From Pseudomonas sp. ADAK18 (GTDB lineage Bacteria > Pseudomonadota > Gammaproteobacteria > Pseudomonadales > Pseudomonadaceae), in assembly GCF_012935695.1 (NCBI RefSeq), contig NZ_CP052859.1, positions 3,141,001 to 3,205,000 of the forward strand: 64,000 nucleotides of DNA. The letters run 5' to 3'. The notes under the pieces are model-generated. The model was not told the DNA's origin and did not search any database. It saw nothing but the letters and a program-made list of their open reading frames with translations. Shown one piece after another: positions 55,852 through 64,000 of this stretch. Every line of letters starts with the position of its first letter. Position 1 is the first letter of the stretch. The position numbers and the translations under genes were made by a program.

Positions 55852-56436
55852 ATGAAAGCATTTCGCTCCTTGCGCCAGGCCGTTGCCGTGGCGATTCTCA
55901 TGTCCACTGGCGGCCTTGCCCACGCTGCTGATATTCCTCTGTCCAAGAGCCTGGAAGCCGACGAAGTGACCACTAAGGTGTTGGCCGTGGATGCGGTCAA
56001 TCACCAAGTCGTGCTGGAAGGCGCCGAAGGTCGTGAGGTGCATGTGCAACTCCGCGATCAGGCCAAGGATTTGGGCAATTTGAAGGTCGGTGATCAGGTC
56101 AAGGTGCTGGTGACTCATTCGGTGGCCGCCGTGCTGGACACCGACGTGGATAAAAGCGCGCCGGACGCCAGCGAGAAGACCGGAGTGCTTCGTGCCACCG
56201 CCGACAACCCGAACCCCGGCGGCGCAGCGTTCCGTCAGGTGCAGGTACAGCTGAAAATCACCCATATTGACCTGAAGAAGAACCAGGTCACCCTGGAAAA
56301 TCCTGCGGGCGTCTCGAAAGTGCTGACGGTGGAAAAACCGGAAATTCGTGCCGGCCTCAAAGACCTCAAGGTCGGGCAAAGTGTGTTGGTGACCTACACC
56401 GATACGCTGGAGATCACCACGGCTCACGAGGGCTAA
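55852..56436 (+). CDS. Exported protein of unknown function with repeated beta domains
   Basis: A 194-residue protein. ATG at 55852 (MKAFRSLRQAVAVAILMSTGGLAHAADI) gives a clean Sec signal cleaved after AHA; an in-frame ATG lies 15 bp upstream. The mature chain has two similar stretches, VLAVDAVNHQVVLEGAEGREVHVQLRD...LGNLKVGDQVKVLVTHS and HIDLKKNQVTLENPAGVSKVLTVE...LKDLKVGQSVLVTYTDTLEI. This points to an internally duplicated beta-rich domain. No catalytic motif is seen. It is divergent from the protease and convergent with the SRPBCC gene, overlapping it by 4 bp (CTAA). Function unknown. Confidence 0.8.
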   Translation: MKAFRSLRQAVAVAILMSTGGLAHAADIPLSKSLEADEVTTKVLAVDAVNHQVVLEGAEGREVHVQLRDQAKDLGNLKVGDQVKVLVTHSVAAVLDTDVDKSAPDASEKTGVLRATADNPNPGGAAFRQVQVQLKITHIDLKKNQVTLENPAGVSKVLTVEKPEIRAGLKDLKVGQSVLVTYTDTLEITTAHEG

Positions 56437-56894
56437 GGGGATTTGGTCAGGTGAACCTCGATGTTGTTCATCTGCTCGTCCCAGCCGCGAGAGTTCATCT
56501 TGAAGGCTTTCTCGCGACGCGCCTGAGGGATCGCGAGAAAACCTGACTCGACCACCCGAAGCAAGGTGCCTTCGGTGTGGTCTTCGAGGGCGAACTCCAC
56601 CAGAGTCGGAGTCTCCGAGTCATAGTCGATCCCCTCTTCTATCGCGTAAGGGTGCCAACTGAAAGAGAACAGCTTTTGCGGTTCAAGCCGTTCGATTCTT
56701 GCATTCCATTTAACATGCTCGTAGCCCGGGAATGTGATCTGGGCTGCAATTGCCTCGCCTGCTACAAACTGTTTTCCCTTAAGGTCAATTCCGAACCAAC
56801 TGCCAAATTGCTCGGCCTCGATCAGCGCTTGCCAGACCCGTTCGTGCGGGGCTTTGAGCAGGACTTTTCGTTCAATGCGATCATGTACGTCCAT
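56433..56894 (-). CDS. SRPBCC (AHSA1/START-like) domain protein
   Basis: A 153-residue single-domain protein of the AHSA1/SRPBCC superfamily, a hydrophobic-pocket fold. It begins DRIERKVLLKAPHERVWQALIEAEQFGSWFGIDLKGKQFVAG, with F-x-W-HP (FSFSWHPYAIEEG) and the closing helix REKAFKMNSRGWDEQMNNIEVHL typical of the family. ATG at 56894 has a strong GGAGGTG. Ligand and function are unknown. Its stop (TAG) and the convergent gene's stop (TAA) share the four bases CTAA. Confidence 0.88.
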   Translation of the reverse strand: MDVHDRIERKVLLKAPHERVWQALIEAEQFGSWFGIDLKGKQFVAGEAIAAQITFPGYEHVKWNARIERLEPQKLFSFSWHPYAIEEGIDYDSETPTLVEFALEDHTEGTLLRVVESGFLAIPQARREKAFKMNSRGWDEQMNNIEVHLTKSP

Positions 56895-57024
56895 AAGTCA
56901 CCTCCTTCATTGACAGTAGGCCACATCGACCAATGCGCAACCTTTCAGTACCACATCACGGTACGAAACTATCGGCGTGCAAGGTAGATTGATTGGCCAC
57001 TTTTCATTCAGACAAGGCTGATAC

Positions 57025-57435
57025 ATGAACGATCCACGGAAACCGCTCCATGGCAGTTGCTTTTGCAAGGGCGTGCGTTACCAGGTGGACCGCCTGGACA
57101 TGCCCATCAGCCACTGCCATTGCCACAGTTGCCGCAAAGTCCATGCCGCGGCGTTCGTCGCCACGGCAGGCGTCATGCGCGAGCACTTTCGCTGGACTCA
57201 AGGCGCAGAGCTTTTATCGTCCTTCGAATCGTCACCGGGAAAGCTCAGGCATTTCTGCTCGCAGTGCGGCTCGCACCTGATGGCTGAACGCAAGCATCAG
57301 CCCCATGTGATTGTGCGGGTTGCAACACTGGATGACGATCCTGGAGAGCAGCCGACGTGCCACATCTGGACGTCCCATGATGTGCCGTGGCTGTCTTACG
57401 AAGGGCTGGAGCAGTGGGAGGAGTGGAAGGCATGA
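57025..57435 (+). CDS. GFA-family (Gfa-like) zinc protein
   Basis: A 136-residue member of the GFA family (glutathione-dependent formaldehyde-activating-like). The zinc ligands are CFCKG, the spaced CHCHSC and CSQCG (GSCFCKGVRY, SHCHCHSCRKVHAAAFV, LRHFCSQCGSHLMAE). The family name comes from one member, Gfa, and most relatives have no proven activity, so a role in formaldehyde metabolism is not implied. It stands alone, divergent from the SRPBCC gene. Confidence 0.88.
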   Translation: MNDPRKPLHGSCFCKGVRYQVDRLDMPISHCHCHSCRKVHAAAFVATAGVMREHFRWTQGAELLSSFESSPGKLRHFCSQCGSHLMAERKHQPHVIVRVATLDDDPGEQPTCHIWTSHDVPWLSYEGLEQWEEWKA

Positions 57436-57456
57436 ACGAGTTCATGCCTTCGCGCA

Positions 57457-59349
57457 TCAGACGTGGGGATCGCCCGGTGCTTTACTCGGGGTTGCGTATT
57501 GCGGCTTCAAATGGCCGTCCTGGTCCAGCAACCACGCGTCCATGATCTGCCGTACAACCGGACCCGCTACACGACCACCCGCCTCACCGTTTTCGATCAT
57601 CACGGAGATCACGATTCTGGGATGTTCCGCCGGGGCGAAACCGACGAACAAGGCGTTGTCTCGGTTGCGCTCCGAGGTCTTCAAACGGTTGTAGCGTTCC
57701 CCCTGCTTGATCGCCACCACTTGCGCGGTGCCGCTCTTGCCGGCAATGCGGTATTGCGCGCCTGCGGCGGCGGCCCGGGCAATGCCCCGTGGGTCGTGCA
57801 TCACCAATTGCATGCCGTGGTTGACCTGTTCCCAGCCACGCGGGTCCTTGAGGACAACGTTAGGCATCGGGTTCTCATCCACCGGTGGCACACCATTGAT
57901 AGTCTTGGCCAGGTGCGGCCGGTTCCATACGCCTTTATTGGCAATCAGCGCGGTGGCCTGGGCCAGTTGCAGCGGCGTGACCTGCATGTAGCCCTGGCCA
58001 ATGCCGAGGATCACGGTTTCCCCCGGGAACCAGGGCTGGCGCCGAGTGGCGCGCTTCCAGGCCTGGGACGGCATCAAGCCCGCTGACTCCTCGAACATGT
58101 CCAGGGAGACTTTCTGGCCGAGGCCAAACTCAGCCAGGTAGTCGTGCAGGCGATCGATACCCAGCTTGTGGGCCAAGTCATAGAAGTAGGTGTCGTTGGA
58201 ACGCATGATCGCCGCGTCCATGTCCACCCAGCCGTCGCCGCTGTGGTTCCAGTTACGGTATTTGTGATCGAAGTCCGGGAGCTGGTAATAACCGGGGTCA
58301 AATACACGGGTCTGGGCGGTGACGACACCGCTGTCGAGCCCGGCGATTGCCACTTCCGGTTTGATGGTCGAGCCCGGCGCGTAAAGCCCGCGCAGGACCC
58401 GGTTGAACAGCGGCCGATCAATGGAGTCGTGCAGCGCGGCGTATTCCTTGAAGCTGATCCCGGTGACGAACAGGTTCGGGTCAAAGCTCGGCTTGCTGAC
58501 CATCGCCAAGACTTCGCCAGTCTCCGGATCAAGGGCGACCACTGAGCCTCGGCGATCCCCCAAGGCTTCTTCGGCGGCTTCCTGGAGCTTGACGTCCAGG
58601 CTGAGGACTATGTTTTTGCCGGGGATCGGATCGGTATGCTTGAGCACCCGCAAAACCCTGCCTTGGGCGTTGGTCTCGACCTCTTCATAGCCCACGTGGC
58701 CATGCAGTTCCGACTCGTAGAAACGCTCAATACCGGTCTTGCCGATGGACTGCGTGCCACGGTACTCCACCGAATCGAGGGCTTTGGATTCTTTCTCGTT
58801 GATGCGGCCGACGTAACCAATGGAGTGGGCAAAGTGCGCCCCCAGCGGGTAATGACGGACGAACTGCGGTTCAACGTCCACCCCGGGAAGGCGGAACTGG
58901 TTGACGGCCAGCAAGGCGATCTGCTCTTCGGTCAGTTCATAGAACAGCGTTACAGGCACGAAAGGATGTCGGGCCTGTTTCATGGCCTTGTCGAACAAGG
59001 CCCGGTCTTCAGCAGGCAGGTGCAAGAGGCTGATGATCGAGTCGAGTTCGCCCTTGAGGTCTGACGCGCGCTCGCGGGTGATGATCAGGTTGTAGCTCGG
59101 CCGGTTATCCGCGAGCACCACGCCATTGCGGTCGTAGATCAGGCCACGAGTAGGCGTAATGGGCAGGACGTGGACCCGGTTGTTTTCGGAAATGGTGGAG
59201 TGATAGTCAAACTCCACCACCTGCAGGAAATACATGCGCCCTACCAGGGCACAGGTAATGCCGATCACAAGCAGCGCACAGGCCAGCAGCCGCTTATTGA
59301 CCAGACGGTTTTCTTTTTCGTGATCTTTGATCGGTATCGGTTCAGGCAT
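57457..59349 (-). CDS. mrdA: Penicillin-binding protein 2 (paralogue, stand-alone)
   Basis: A 630-residue class B transpeptidase that crosslinks peptidoglycan during cell elongation. One N-terminal membrane helix (LLACALLVIGITCALVGRMYFLQV) is followed by a dimerisation domain with TPTRGLIYDRNGVVLADNRPSYNL, then the transpeptidase with active-site S-T-I-K (YAPGSTIKPEVAIAGL), SND (MRSNDTYFYDL) and KSGTAQV. ATG at 59349 begins MPEPIPIKDHEKENRL as in other MrdA proteins; the longer frame to 59430 is unlikely. RodA, DacA and RlpA genes, normally next to mrdA, are absent, so this is probably a second copy. Confidence 0.94.
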   Translation of the reverse strand: MPEPIPIKDHEKENRLVNKRLLACALLVIGITCALVGRMYFLQVVEFDYHSTISENNRVHVLPITPTRGLIYDRNGVVLADNRPSYNLIITRERASDLKGELDSIISLLHLPAEDRALFDKAMKQARHPFVPVTLFYELTEEQIALLAVNQFRLPGVDVEPQFVRHYPLGAHFAHSIGYVGRINEKESKALDSVEYRGTQSIGKTGIERFYESELHGHVGYEEVETNAQGRVLRVLKHTDPIPGKNIVLSLDVKLQEAAEEALGDRRGSVVALDPETGEVLAMVSKPSFDPNLFVTGISFKEYAALHDSIDRPLFNRVLRGLYAPGSTIKPEVAIAGLDSGVVTAQTRVFDPGYYQLPDFDHKYRNWNHSGDGWVDMDAAIMRSNDTYFYDLAHKLGIDRLHDYLAEFGLGQKVSLDMFEESAGLMPSQAWKRATRRQPWFPGETVILGIGQGYMQVTPLQLAQATALIANKGVWNRPHLAKTINGVPPVDENPMPNVVLKDPRGWEQVNHGMQLVMHDPRGIARAAAAGAQYRIAGKSGTAQVVAIKQGERYNRLKTSERNRDNALFVGFAPAEHPRIVISVMIENGEAGGRVAGPVVRQIMDAWLLDQDGHLKPQYATPSKAPGDPHV

Positions 59350-59612
59350 TTCTACAGCATCTCGTTGAATAAGGTCGACGCCGCTTCCTGCGGACGAACA
59401 ATCAGTCCCTGTGAAAATGTGCTGCACCATACCAAAAATGCGGAAACACTTTGCATCGATTTCCCCAATGGCAATCTTTCCGGGTCTATTCGTGCTTTTT
59501 TATCAAAATTATTGTTCCTATTCGTGCATTTTTCTCCATCTCAGCTCTCTGGATACTTGACGCATTCATTCATAGAACCGCCTTGCCCTGTACAAGGCGC
59601 TGGAGGCCTTTT

Positions 59613-60545
59613 ATGCACCCTCGTTTTCAACGATTGTTGGGTACCCGCCAATTTTCCATCGGCCTGGAACTGCCTCTGGACAATGATTGGTCCGCCGACG
59701 GTCAACGTTCACGCTTGAAGGAAGATCGCCCGTTCGGCGTACCGGACCTTAAGCAGCATGCGCAACTGGCCCGACTCGCCGACAGTAGTGGCTTTAAAGC
59801 ATTATGGGTACGGGATGTGCCGGTGTATGACCCAAACTTTGGCGATGCCGCTCAGGTCTTCGAAACCTTTTCCTACCTGGGTTACCTGGCAGGGATTACA
59901 CAAAACATTATGCTGGGTACCGCTGCGGTGGTGCTGCCCTTGCGTCAACCCTGGCTGACGCTGAAAGCTGCCAACAGCGTCGACGAGCTGAGCGATGGAC
60001 GTCTGCTCCTCGGCGTGGCGAGTGGCGACCGGCCGATGGAGTACCCGCTGTTCGGTGTGGACTACGCGCAGCGCGGAGAAAGCTTTCGCAACACGGTTGA
60101 GTTATTACAAAGCCAGGGGCATGGTCGCCTGCCGGAAGGCGCCCGCCTGCTGCCCGAGCGCGAAGTACCTGTGCCGCTGCTGGTAGCCGGATTGGGCCAA
60201 CAGTCTGCGGCCTGGATAGGGAAACATATGGACGGGTGGCTGGCCTACCCAGGTACGCCAGAAGAACATCATCACCGTGTGGACATTTGGCGGGATGTGA
60301 GTGGCGATAAACCTTACATAACATTTCTACATCTGGACCTGGAGGCTAACCCGCATGCACCGATGAAGCGTGTGCGTTTCGGCGGACGCAGTGGCCGTCT
60401 GGGGTTGATTGATGAGTTACAGGCCCTTAAAGCAGCGGGCGTCCAGCATGTCGGGTTACATCTGCGCCGTAGTGAACGGCCCGTGGCAGAAGTGATCAGC
60501 GAGTTGGCCGAACACGTCCTGCCCAGGTTTCATGACCCGCTTTGA
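59613..60545 (+). CDS. Luciferase-like monooxygenase (LLM class oxidoreductase)
   Basis: A 310-residue flavin-dependent TIM-barrel oxidoreductase. FSIGLELPLDNDWSADGQRSR is a distinctive opening, and the barrel core shows LARLADSSGFKALWVRDVPVYDP, FSYLGYLAGITQNIMLGTAAVVLPLRQPWLTLKAANSVDELSDGRLLLGVASGD and a P-x-LVAGLGQQS strand. This points to the TIGR03571-type (BA3436-like) subgroup. ATG at 59613 has GGAGGC upstream; the longer frame is not conserved in character. It needs a reduced flavin supplied elsewhere. Substrate unknown. Confidence 0.88.
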   Translation: MHPRFQRLLGTRQFSIGLELPLDNDWSADGQRSRLKEDRPFGVPDLKQHAQLARLADSSGFKALWVRDVPVYDPNFGDAAQVFETFSYLGYLAGITQNIMLGTAAVVLPLRQPWLTLKAANSVDELSDGRLLLGVASGDRPMEYPLFGVDYAQRGESFRNTVELLQSQGHGRLPEGARLLPEREVPVPLLVAGLGQQSAAWIGKHMDGWLAYPGTPEEHHHRVDIWRDVSGDKPYITFLHLDLEANPHAPMKRVRFGGRSGRLGLIDELQALKAAGVQHVGLHLRRSERPVAEVISELAEHVLPRFHDPL

Positions 60546-60556
60546 TTCGGCGACCC

Positions 60557-61972
60557 TCAGGAAAGAATCGACTTGGGCTCCAGAAAAGCTTCCAGACCAA
60601 AAGTACCGTATTCACGGCCAATACCCGATTGCTTGAAACCGCCAAACGGTGCCCGGGGCTCATGGGCAAGGGTATTGATCAAGACTCGGCCTGCGTCAAT
60701 GCGACTGGCCAGTTTCCGTGCGCGGGCAGGATCGGATGACAAGATATATGCCTGGAGGCCGTAAGGTGTGTCATTGGCAATGCTAATGGCTTCTTCCTCA
60801 TTGGCGTAAGTAATGATGGACAACACCGGACCGAAGATTTCCTCACGGGCAATGGTCATTTGATTCGTCACACGACTGAACACGGTTGGCCTTACGAACC
60901 AACCGGCCTTAATCCCCTCCGGTAAGCCGGGCCCGCCCACCACCAGATGAGCGCCCTCTTCGATCCCAAGCTGGATATAGCGCTGGACCCGCTCCCACTG
61001 CTTGAGACTGACCATGGGGCCCACGCTAGTATCCGGATCTCGGGGGTCACCTGCCCGCACCTTGGCCAACTCTTCGATCATCAGCGTTTCAACTTCAGCC
61101 AAGCGCTGCTCGGGTACCAGAATTCGAGTGCCGGCAATACAAGCCTGACCGCTGTTCATGAAACCGGCCTGGATGGCCATGGGCACGGCGGCACTGAGGT
61201 CTGCATCTTCGAGGATCAACACCGGGGATTTACCGCCCAACTCCAGGGTAACGCGCTTCAAGGTCTGCGCCCCGGAACCCAGAATGCTCTTGCCGATTGC
61301 GGTAGATCCCGTGAATGAGACTTTCGCAATGTCCGGATGTGAACTTAAGACGACTCCGACGGTTTCACCACGGCCGGTGACAATATTGAAGACGCCTGGC
61401 GGTAATCCGGCTTTGTGGAGGGCACGGGTCACAATGGCTGTCTGAAGCGCGCTCATTTCGCTTGGCTTGATCACCGCTGTACAACCGGCAGCCAACGCCG
61501 CGGCCAGCTTTCCGCAGATGAAACCGGCGTTGCTGTTCCAAGGCGTAATCAATCCGGCAACACCTAGCGGCTGCATGACCACTTCGGCGATGCCAATACG
61601 CCGGGAGAACGTATATTCCTCAAGCACGACAGCGGCATCCTCCAGGACGCCGGCCGCGTGCTTGGCCATCCATCGGGCGCGGGAGATGGGGGCACCGTAC
61701 TCTTCAATGATTGCTTCAGTCAGCTCATCTTCTACGGATTGAATGGCTGCATGCATATGTCTGAGGTGAGTGACGCGCAGACTTTTTGTACTGCGGGAGA
61801 ACTCGGGGAAGGCTTGTTTCGCTGCGGCAATTGCACCCTTGGCGTCCAATTCGTCTGCCAATCTGACCTGGCCAATGCTCTGACCCGTAGCCGGATTGAA
61901 CAGCTCGAAAAGCTCTTCTCCGTGAGGTGTCACAAAGGCGCCGTTGATGTACACGTGGTCGATATGATGCAT
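60557..61972 (-). CDS. NAD(P)-dependent aldehyde dehydrogenase
   Basis: A 471-residue enzyme of the ALDH superfamily. The Rossmann segment has FTGSTAIGKSILG, the general base Glu lies in TLELGGKSPVLILEDADL, and the catalytic cysteine is in FMNSGQACIAGTRILV. EEIFGPVLSIITYANEEEAISIANDTPYGLQAYILS completes the signature. Length is normal. ATG at 61972 has GGAGG upstream. It is divergent from a LysR gene, so regulation by that protein is likely. It converges with the luciferase-like gene 11 bp away. The aldehyde is unknown. Confidence 0.93.
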   Translation of the reverse strand: MHHIDHVYINGAFVTPHGEELFELFNPATGQSIGQVRLADELDAKGAIAAAKQAFPEFSRSTKSLRVTHLRHMHAAIQSVEDELTEAIIEEYGAPISRARWMAKHAAGVLEDAAVVLEEYTFSRRIGIAEVVMQPLGVAGLITPWNSNAGFICGKLAAALAAGCTAVIKPSEMSALQTAIVTRALHKAGLPPGVFNIVTGRGETVGVVLSSHPDIAKVSFTGSTAIGKSILGSGAQTLKRVTLELGGKSPVLILEDADLSAAVPMAIQAGFMNSGQACIAGTRILVPEQRLAEVETLMIEELAKVRAGDPRDPDTSVGPMVSLKQWERVQRYIQLGIEEGAHLVVGGPGLPEGIKAGWFVRPTVFSRVTNQMTIAREEIFGPVLSIITYANEEEAISIANDTPYGLQAYILSSDPARARKLASRIDAGRVLINTLAHEPRAPFGGFKQSGIGREYGTFGLEAFLEPKSILS

Positions 61973-62011
61973 AGATCCTCCAGGAGCGTTCAGCTAGTGA
62001 GTCCTACGGTA

Positions 62012-62024
62012 AATCACTATGATT
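62012..62024. promoter_or_regulatory. Interrupted palindrome in the ALDH-LysR spacer
   Basis: AATCA-CTA-TGATT is a 13-bp interrupted palindrome, with T and A at LysR-type spacing. Nearby are two direct repeats: ATAAGTCG at 62031-62038 and 62040-62047, and CATGAG at 62049-62054 and 62057-62062. All lie in the 102-bp divergent promoter, and the repeats sit near the LysR start. This is a likely binding region for the adjacent regulator, by position. Confidence 0.4.
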
Positions 62025-62074
62025 GAGCTGATAAGTCGGATAAGTCGACATGAGTTCATGAGTAATCCAGGACA

Positions 62075-62953
62075 ATGAACAAAACCGGACTGAACGAACT
62101 GGAAGCGGTGATGGCGGTAGCCCGTCATCGTAGTTTTCGTGCTGCGGCTACGGAGTTGAATGTGTCAACCTCTGCGCTGAGTCACTCCGTTGCGGCGCTC
62201 GAAGCGCGTATGGGGGTTCGCTTGTTCAACCGAACTACGCGCAGTGTGTCGTTATCCGAGGTGGGCGCAGAGTTTATCGGTACCATTACTCCGGCACTTG
62301 CGACCATTCGTATGGCTCTGGAGCAGGCGGGTAATCATCACTCAGAACCCACAGGGACCTTGCGTCTGGGCGCAGCAAAACAGATCATGCCGCTGCTGCT
62401 GGAGTACTTGCAGCGTTATCCGCAGATGAAACTGGATATCGTCACTGAAGGGCGCCTGATAGATATCATTGCGCAAGGGTTTGATGCAGGGATTCGTCTC
62501 GGTGACAGCGTTCCCCAAGACATGATCGCGGTAGATATCAGTCCGGCACAGCGGTTTGCGGTATTGGGCAGCCCGGATTATTTTGCCAGGCACCCTGTCC
62601 CCTTTAGCCCATTAGACCTGCGCAAGCACCAATGTATTCGCAGCAGAATGCCAAGCGGGGCAATCTATCGGTGGGAGTTCGAGCGTCACGGCGAAACACT
62701 TGCCGTAGATGTGCAAGGCGCATTAACACTTGATAATCCAACCTTGATGCTTGAAGCAGCCAGGGCGGGGCTTGGGTTGACCTACCTTACGGAATGGAAT
62801 GCTGCGGTAGATTTGGCCACAGGGAGCTTGGTGCGAGTCCTGAAAGATTGGACGCCGGCGTTAGACAAGTTATGTCTTTATTACCCAGGTAGACGTCATG
62901 TGCCAGCTGGATTGAGAGCACTGATTGAACTGATCAGGGAGCAGAGCTTTTAA
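62075..62953 (+). CDS. LysR-family transcriptional regulator
   Basis: A 292-residue regulator. The N-terminal winged helix-turn-helix is LNELEAVMAVARHRSFRAAATELNVSTSALSHSVAALEARMGVRLFNRTTRSVSLSEVG. A linker helix and a substrate-binding domain follow (GTLRLGAAKQIMPLLLEYLQRYPQMKLDIVTEGRLIDIIAQGFDAGIRLGD, PVPFSPLDLRKHQCIRSRMPSG). ATG at 62075. It is divergent from the aldehyde dehydrogenase gene and probably controls it, with an effector that is not identifiable here. The gene end lies close to the rRNA terminator. Confidence 0.93.
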   Translation: MNKTGLNELEAVMAVARHRSFRAAATELNVSTSALSHSVAALEARMGVRLFNRTTRSVSLSEVGAEFIGTITPALATIRMALEQAGNHHSEPTGTLRLGAAKQIMPLLLEYLQRYPQMKLDIVTEGRLIDIIAQGFDAGIRLGDSVPQDMIAVDISPAQRFAVLGSPDYFARHPVPFSPLDLRKHQCIRSRMPSGAIYRWEFERHGETLAVDVQGALTLDNPTLMLEAARAGLGLTYLTEWNAAVDLATGSLVRVLKDWTPALDKLCLYYPGRRHVPAGLRALIELIREQSF

Positions 62954-62994
62954 AAACAGCTCGCTGCTTCTGAACTTTTCGACCGCGCAAAACA

Positions 62995-63024
62995 AAACCC
63001 CATCTGCTTTCGCAAATGGGGTTT
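62995..63024 (-). terminator. rRNA operon terminator hairpin
   Basis: AAACCCCAT at 62995-63003 pairs with ATGGGGTTT at 63016-63024, closed by a short GC stem and a TTTC loop. Read on the minus strand the stem follows the 5S rRNA and is trailed by a T-rich TTTTGTTTT, as for a rho-independent terminator. Confidence 0.85.
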
Positions 63025-63034
63025 CGGAATTTAA

Positions 63035-63150
63035 TCTTGACGATGACCTACTCTCACATGGGGAAACCCCACACTACCATCGGCGATGCATCGTTTCACT
63101 ACTGAGTTCGGGATGGGATCAGGTGGTTCCAATGCTCTATGGTCGTCAAG
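63035..63150 (-). rRNA. 5S ribosomal RNA
   Basis: The complementary strand reads CTTGACGACCATAGAGCATT and continues through ACCACCTGATCCCATCCCG and GTGAAACGATGCATCGCCGA to TAGGTCATCGTCAAG, matching Pseudomonas 5S rRNA over its whole length of about 116 bases. The terminal CTTGACGA/TCGTCAAG helix defines the ends. The terminator follows directly downstream, at lower coordinates. Confidence 0.93.
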
Positions 63151-63295
63151 AAATTCGGGTACTGAGTCGCGGCCTGTTGGCCTCGCTTCAGCAAATTAGG
63201 TATGTAATAGATTTGTGTGTTACGCAAACTTTCGGTTTGTATCGTCTTCACACACCGCAATCTGGCCTTTCGACGCAAATTGCTTGGGTGTTATA
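63151..63295 (-). other. Spacer between 23S and 5S rRNA
   Basis: About 145 bp of transcribed spacer between the 3' end of 23S and the 5' end of 5S. No tRNA was recognised in it. It should contain the processing sites for RNase E/III. Confidence 0.7.

Positions 63296-64000
<705 letters not shown>

Overview
The window reads as chromosomal DNA of a fluorescent Pseudomonas, most likely the P. fluorescens group. This rests on high G+C coding sequence, pyoverdine-type peptide synthetases, a P. fluorescens-style REPIN, the rRNA sequence, and paralogues familiar from that group. No phage, insertion sequence, tRNA or CRISPR array was recognised.

Layout. 1-13.7 kb: two collinear non-ribosomal peptide synthetase genes on the minus strand. 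The upstream three-module enzyme is complete and the downstream one is cut by the window edge. Their signature residues suggest an Asp-X-X-Asp stretch with the second residue epimerised. 13.9-14.5 kb: a HicAB toxin-antitoxin pair with a candidate operator. 14.5-20.8 kb: a lone MFS transporter, then a tripartite efflux operon (outer-membrane lipoprotein, HlyD adaptor, DHA2 pump) behind an AraC-type regulator. 20.9-23.6 kb: a translationally coupled short-chain dehydrogenase and GH15 glycosidase. 23.7-27 kb: an epoxide-hydrolase-like enzyme, a GlxA-type regulator divergent from an isonitrile hydratase, and a LysE exporter.

27.4-42.6 kb: a 12-gene exopolysaccharide operon in which most genes abut or overlap. 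It encodes a priming sugar transferase, GDP-mannose supply, four glycosyltransferases, Wza-type export, a GumC/Wzz-type co-polymerase with a degenerate ATPase, a PslG-like glycosidase, a polymerase, an acetyltransferase and a flippase. It resembles the Pea locus of P. putida in content.

42.7-48.7 kb: a DUF4174-like protein, a GST coupled to a flavin amine oxidase whose domain order is circularly permuted, and an AbrB-like protein and a GNAT enzyme whose C-termini are both written by one REPIN. DNA polymerase II follows. 48.8-56.9 kb: a Fur-box-preceded TonB receptor, a classical autotransporter, a protealysin-like M4 protease with an emfourin-type inhibitor, and small envelope or unknown proteins. 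57-63 kb: a GFA-family protein, a stand-alone PBP2 paralogue, a luciferase-like monooxygenase, and an aldehyde dehydrogenase divergent from a LysR regulator. 63-64 kb: the distal end of a minus-strand rRNA operon (5S and the 3' part of 23S).

The clearest unusual signals are the circularly permuted amine oxidase and the REPIN that forms the tails of two convergent genes. No single new multi-gene system stands out. Functions are inferred by motif reading and recall of families, with no database search.
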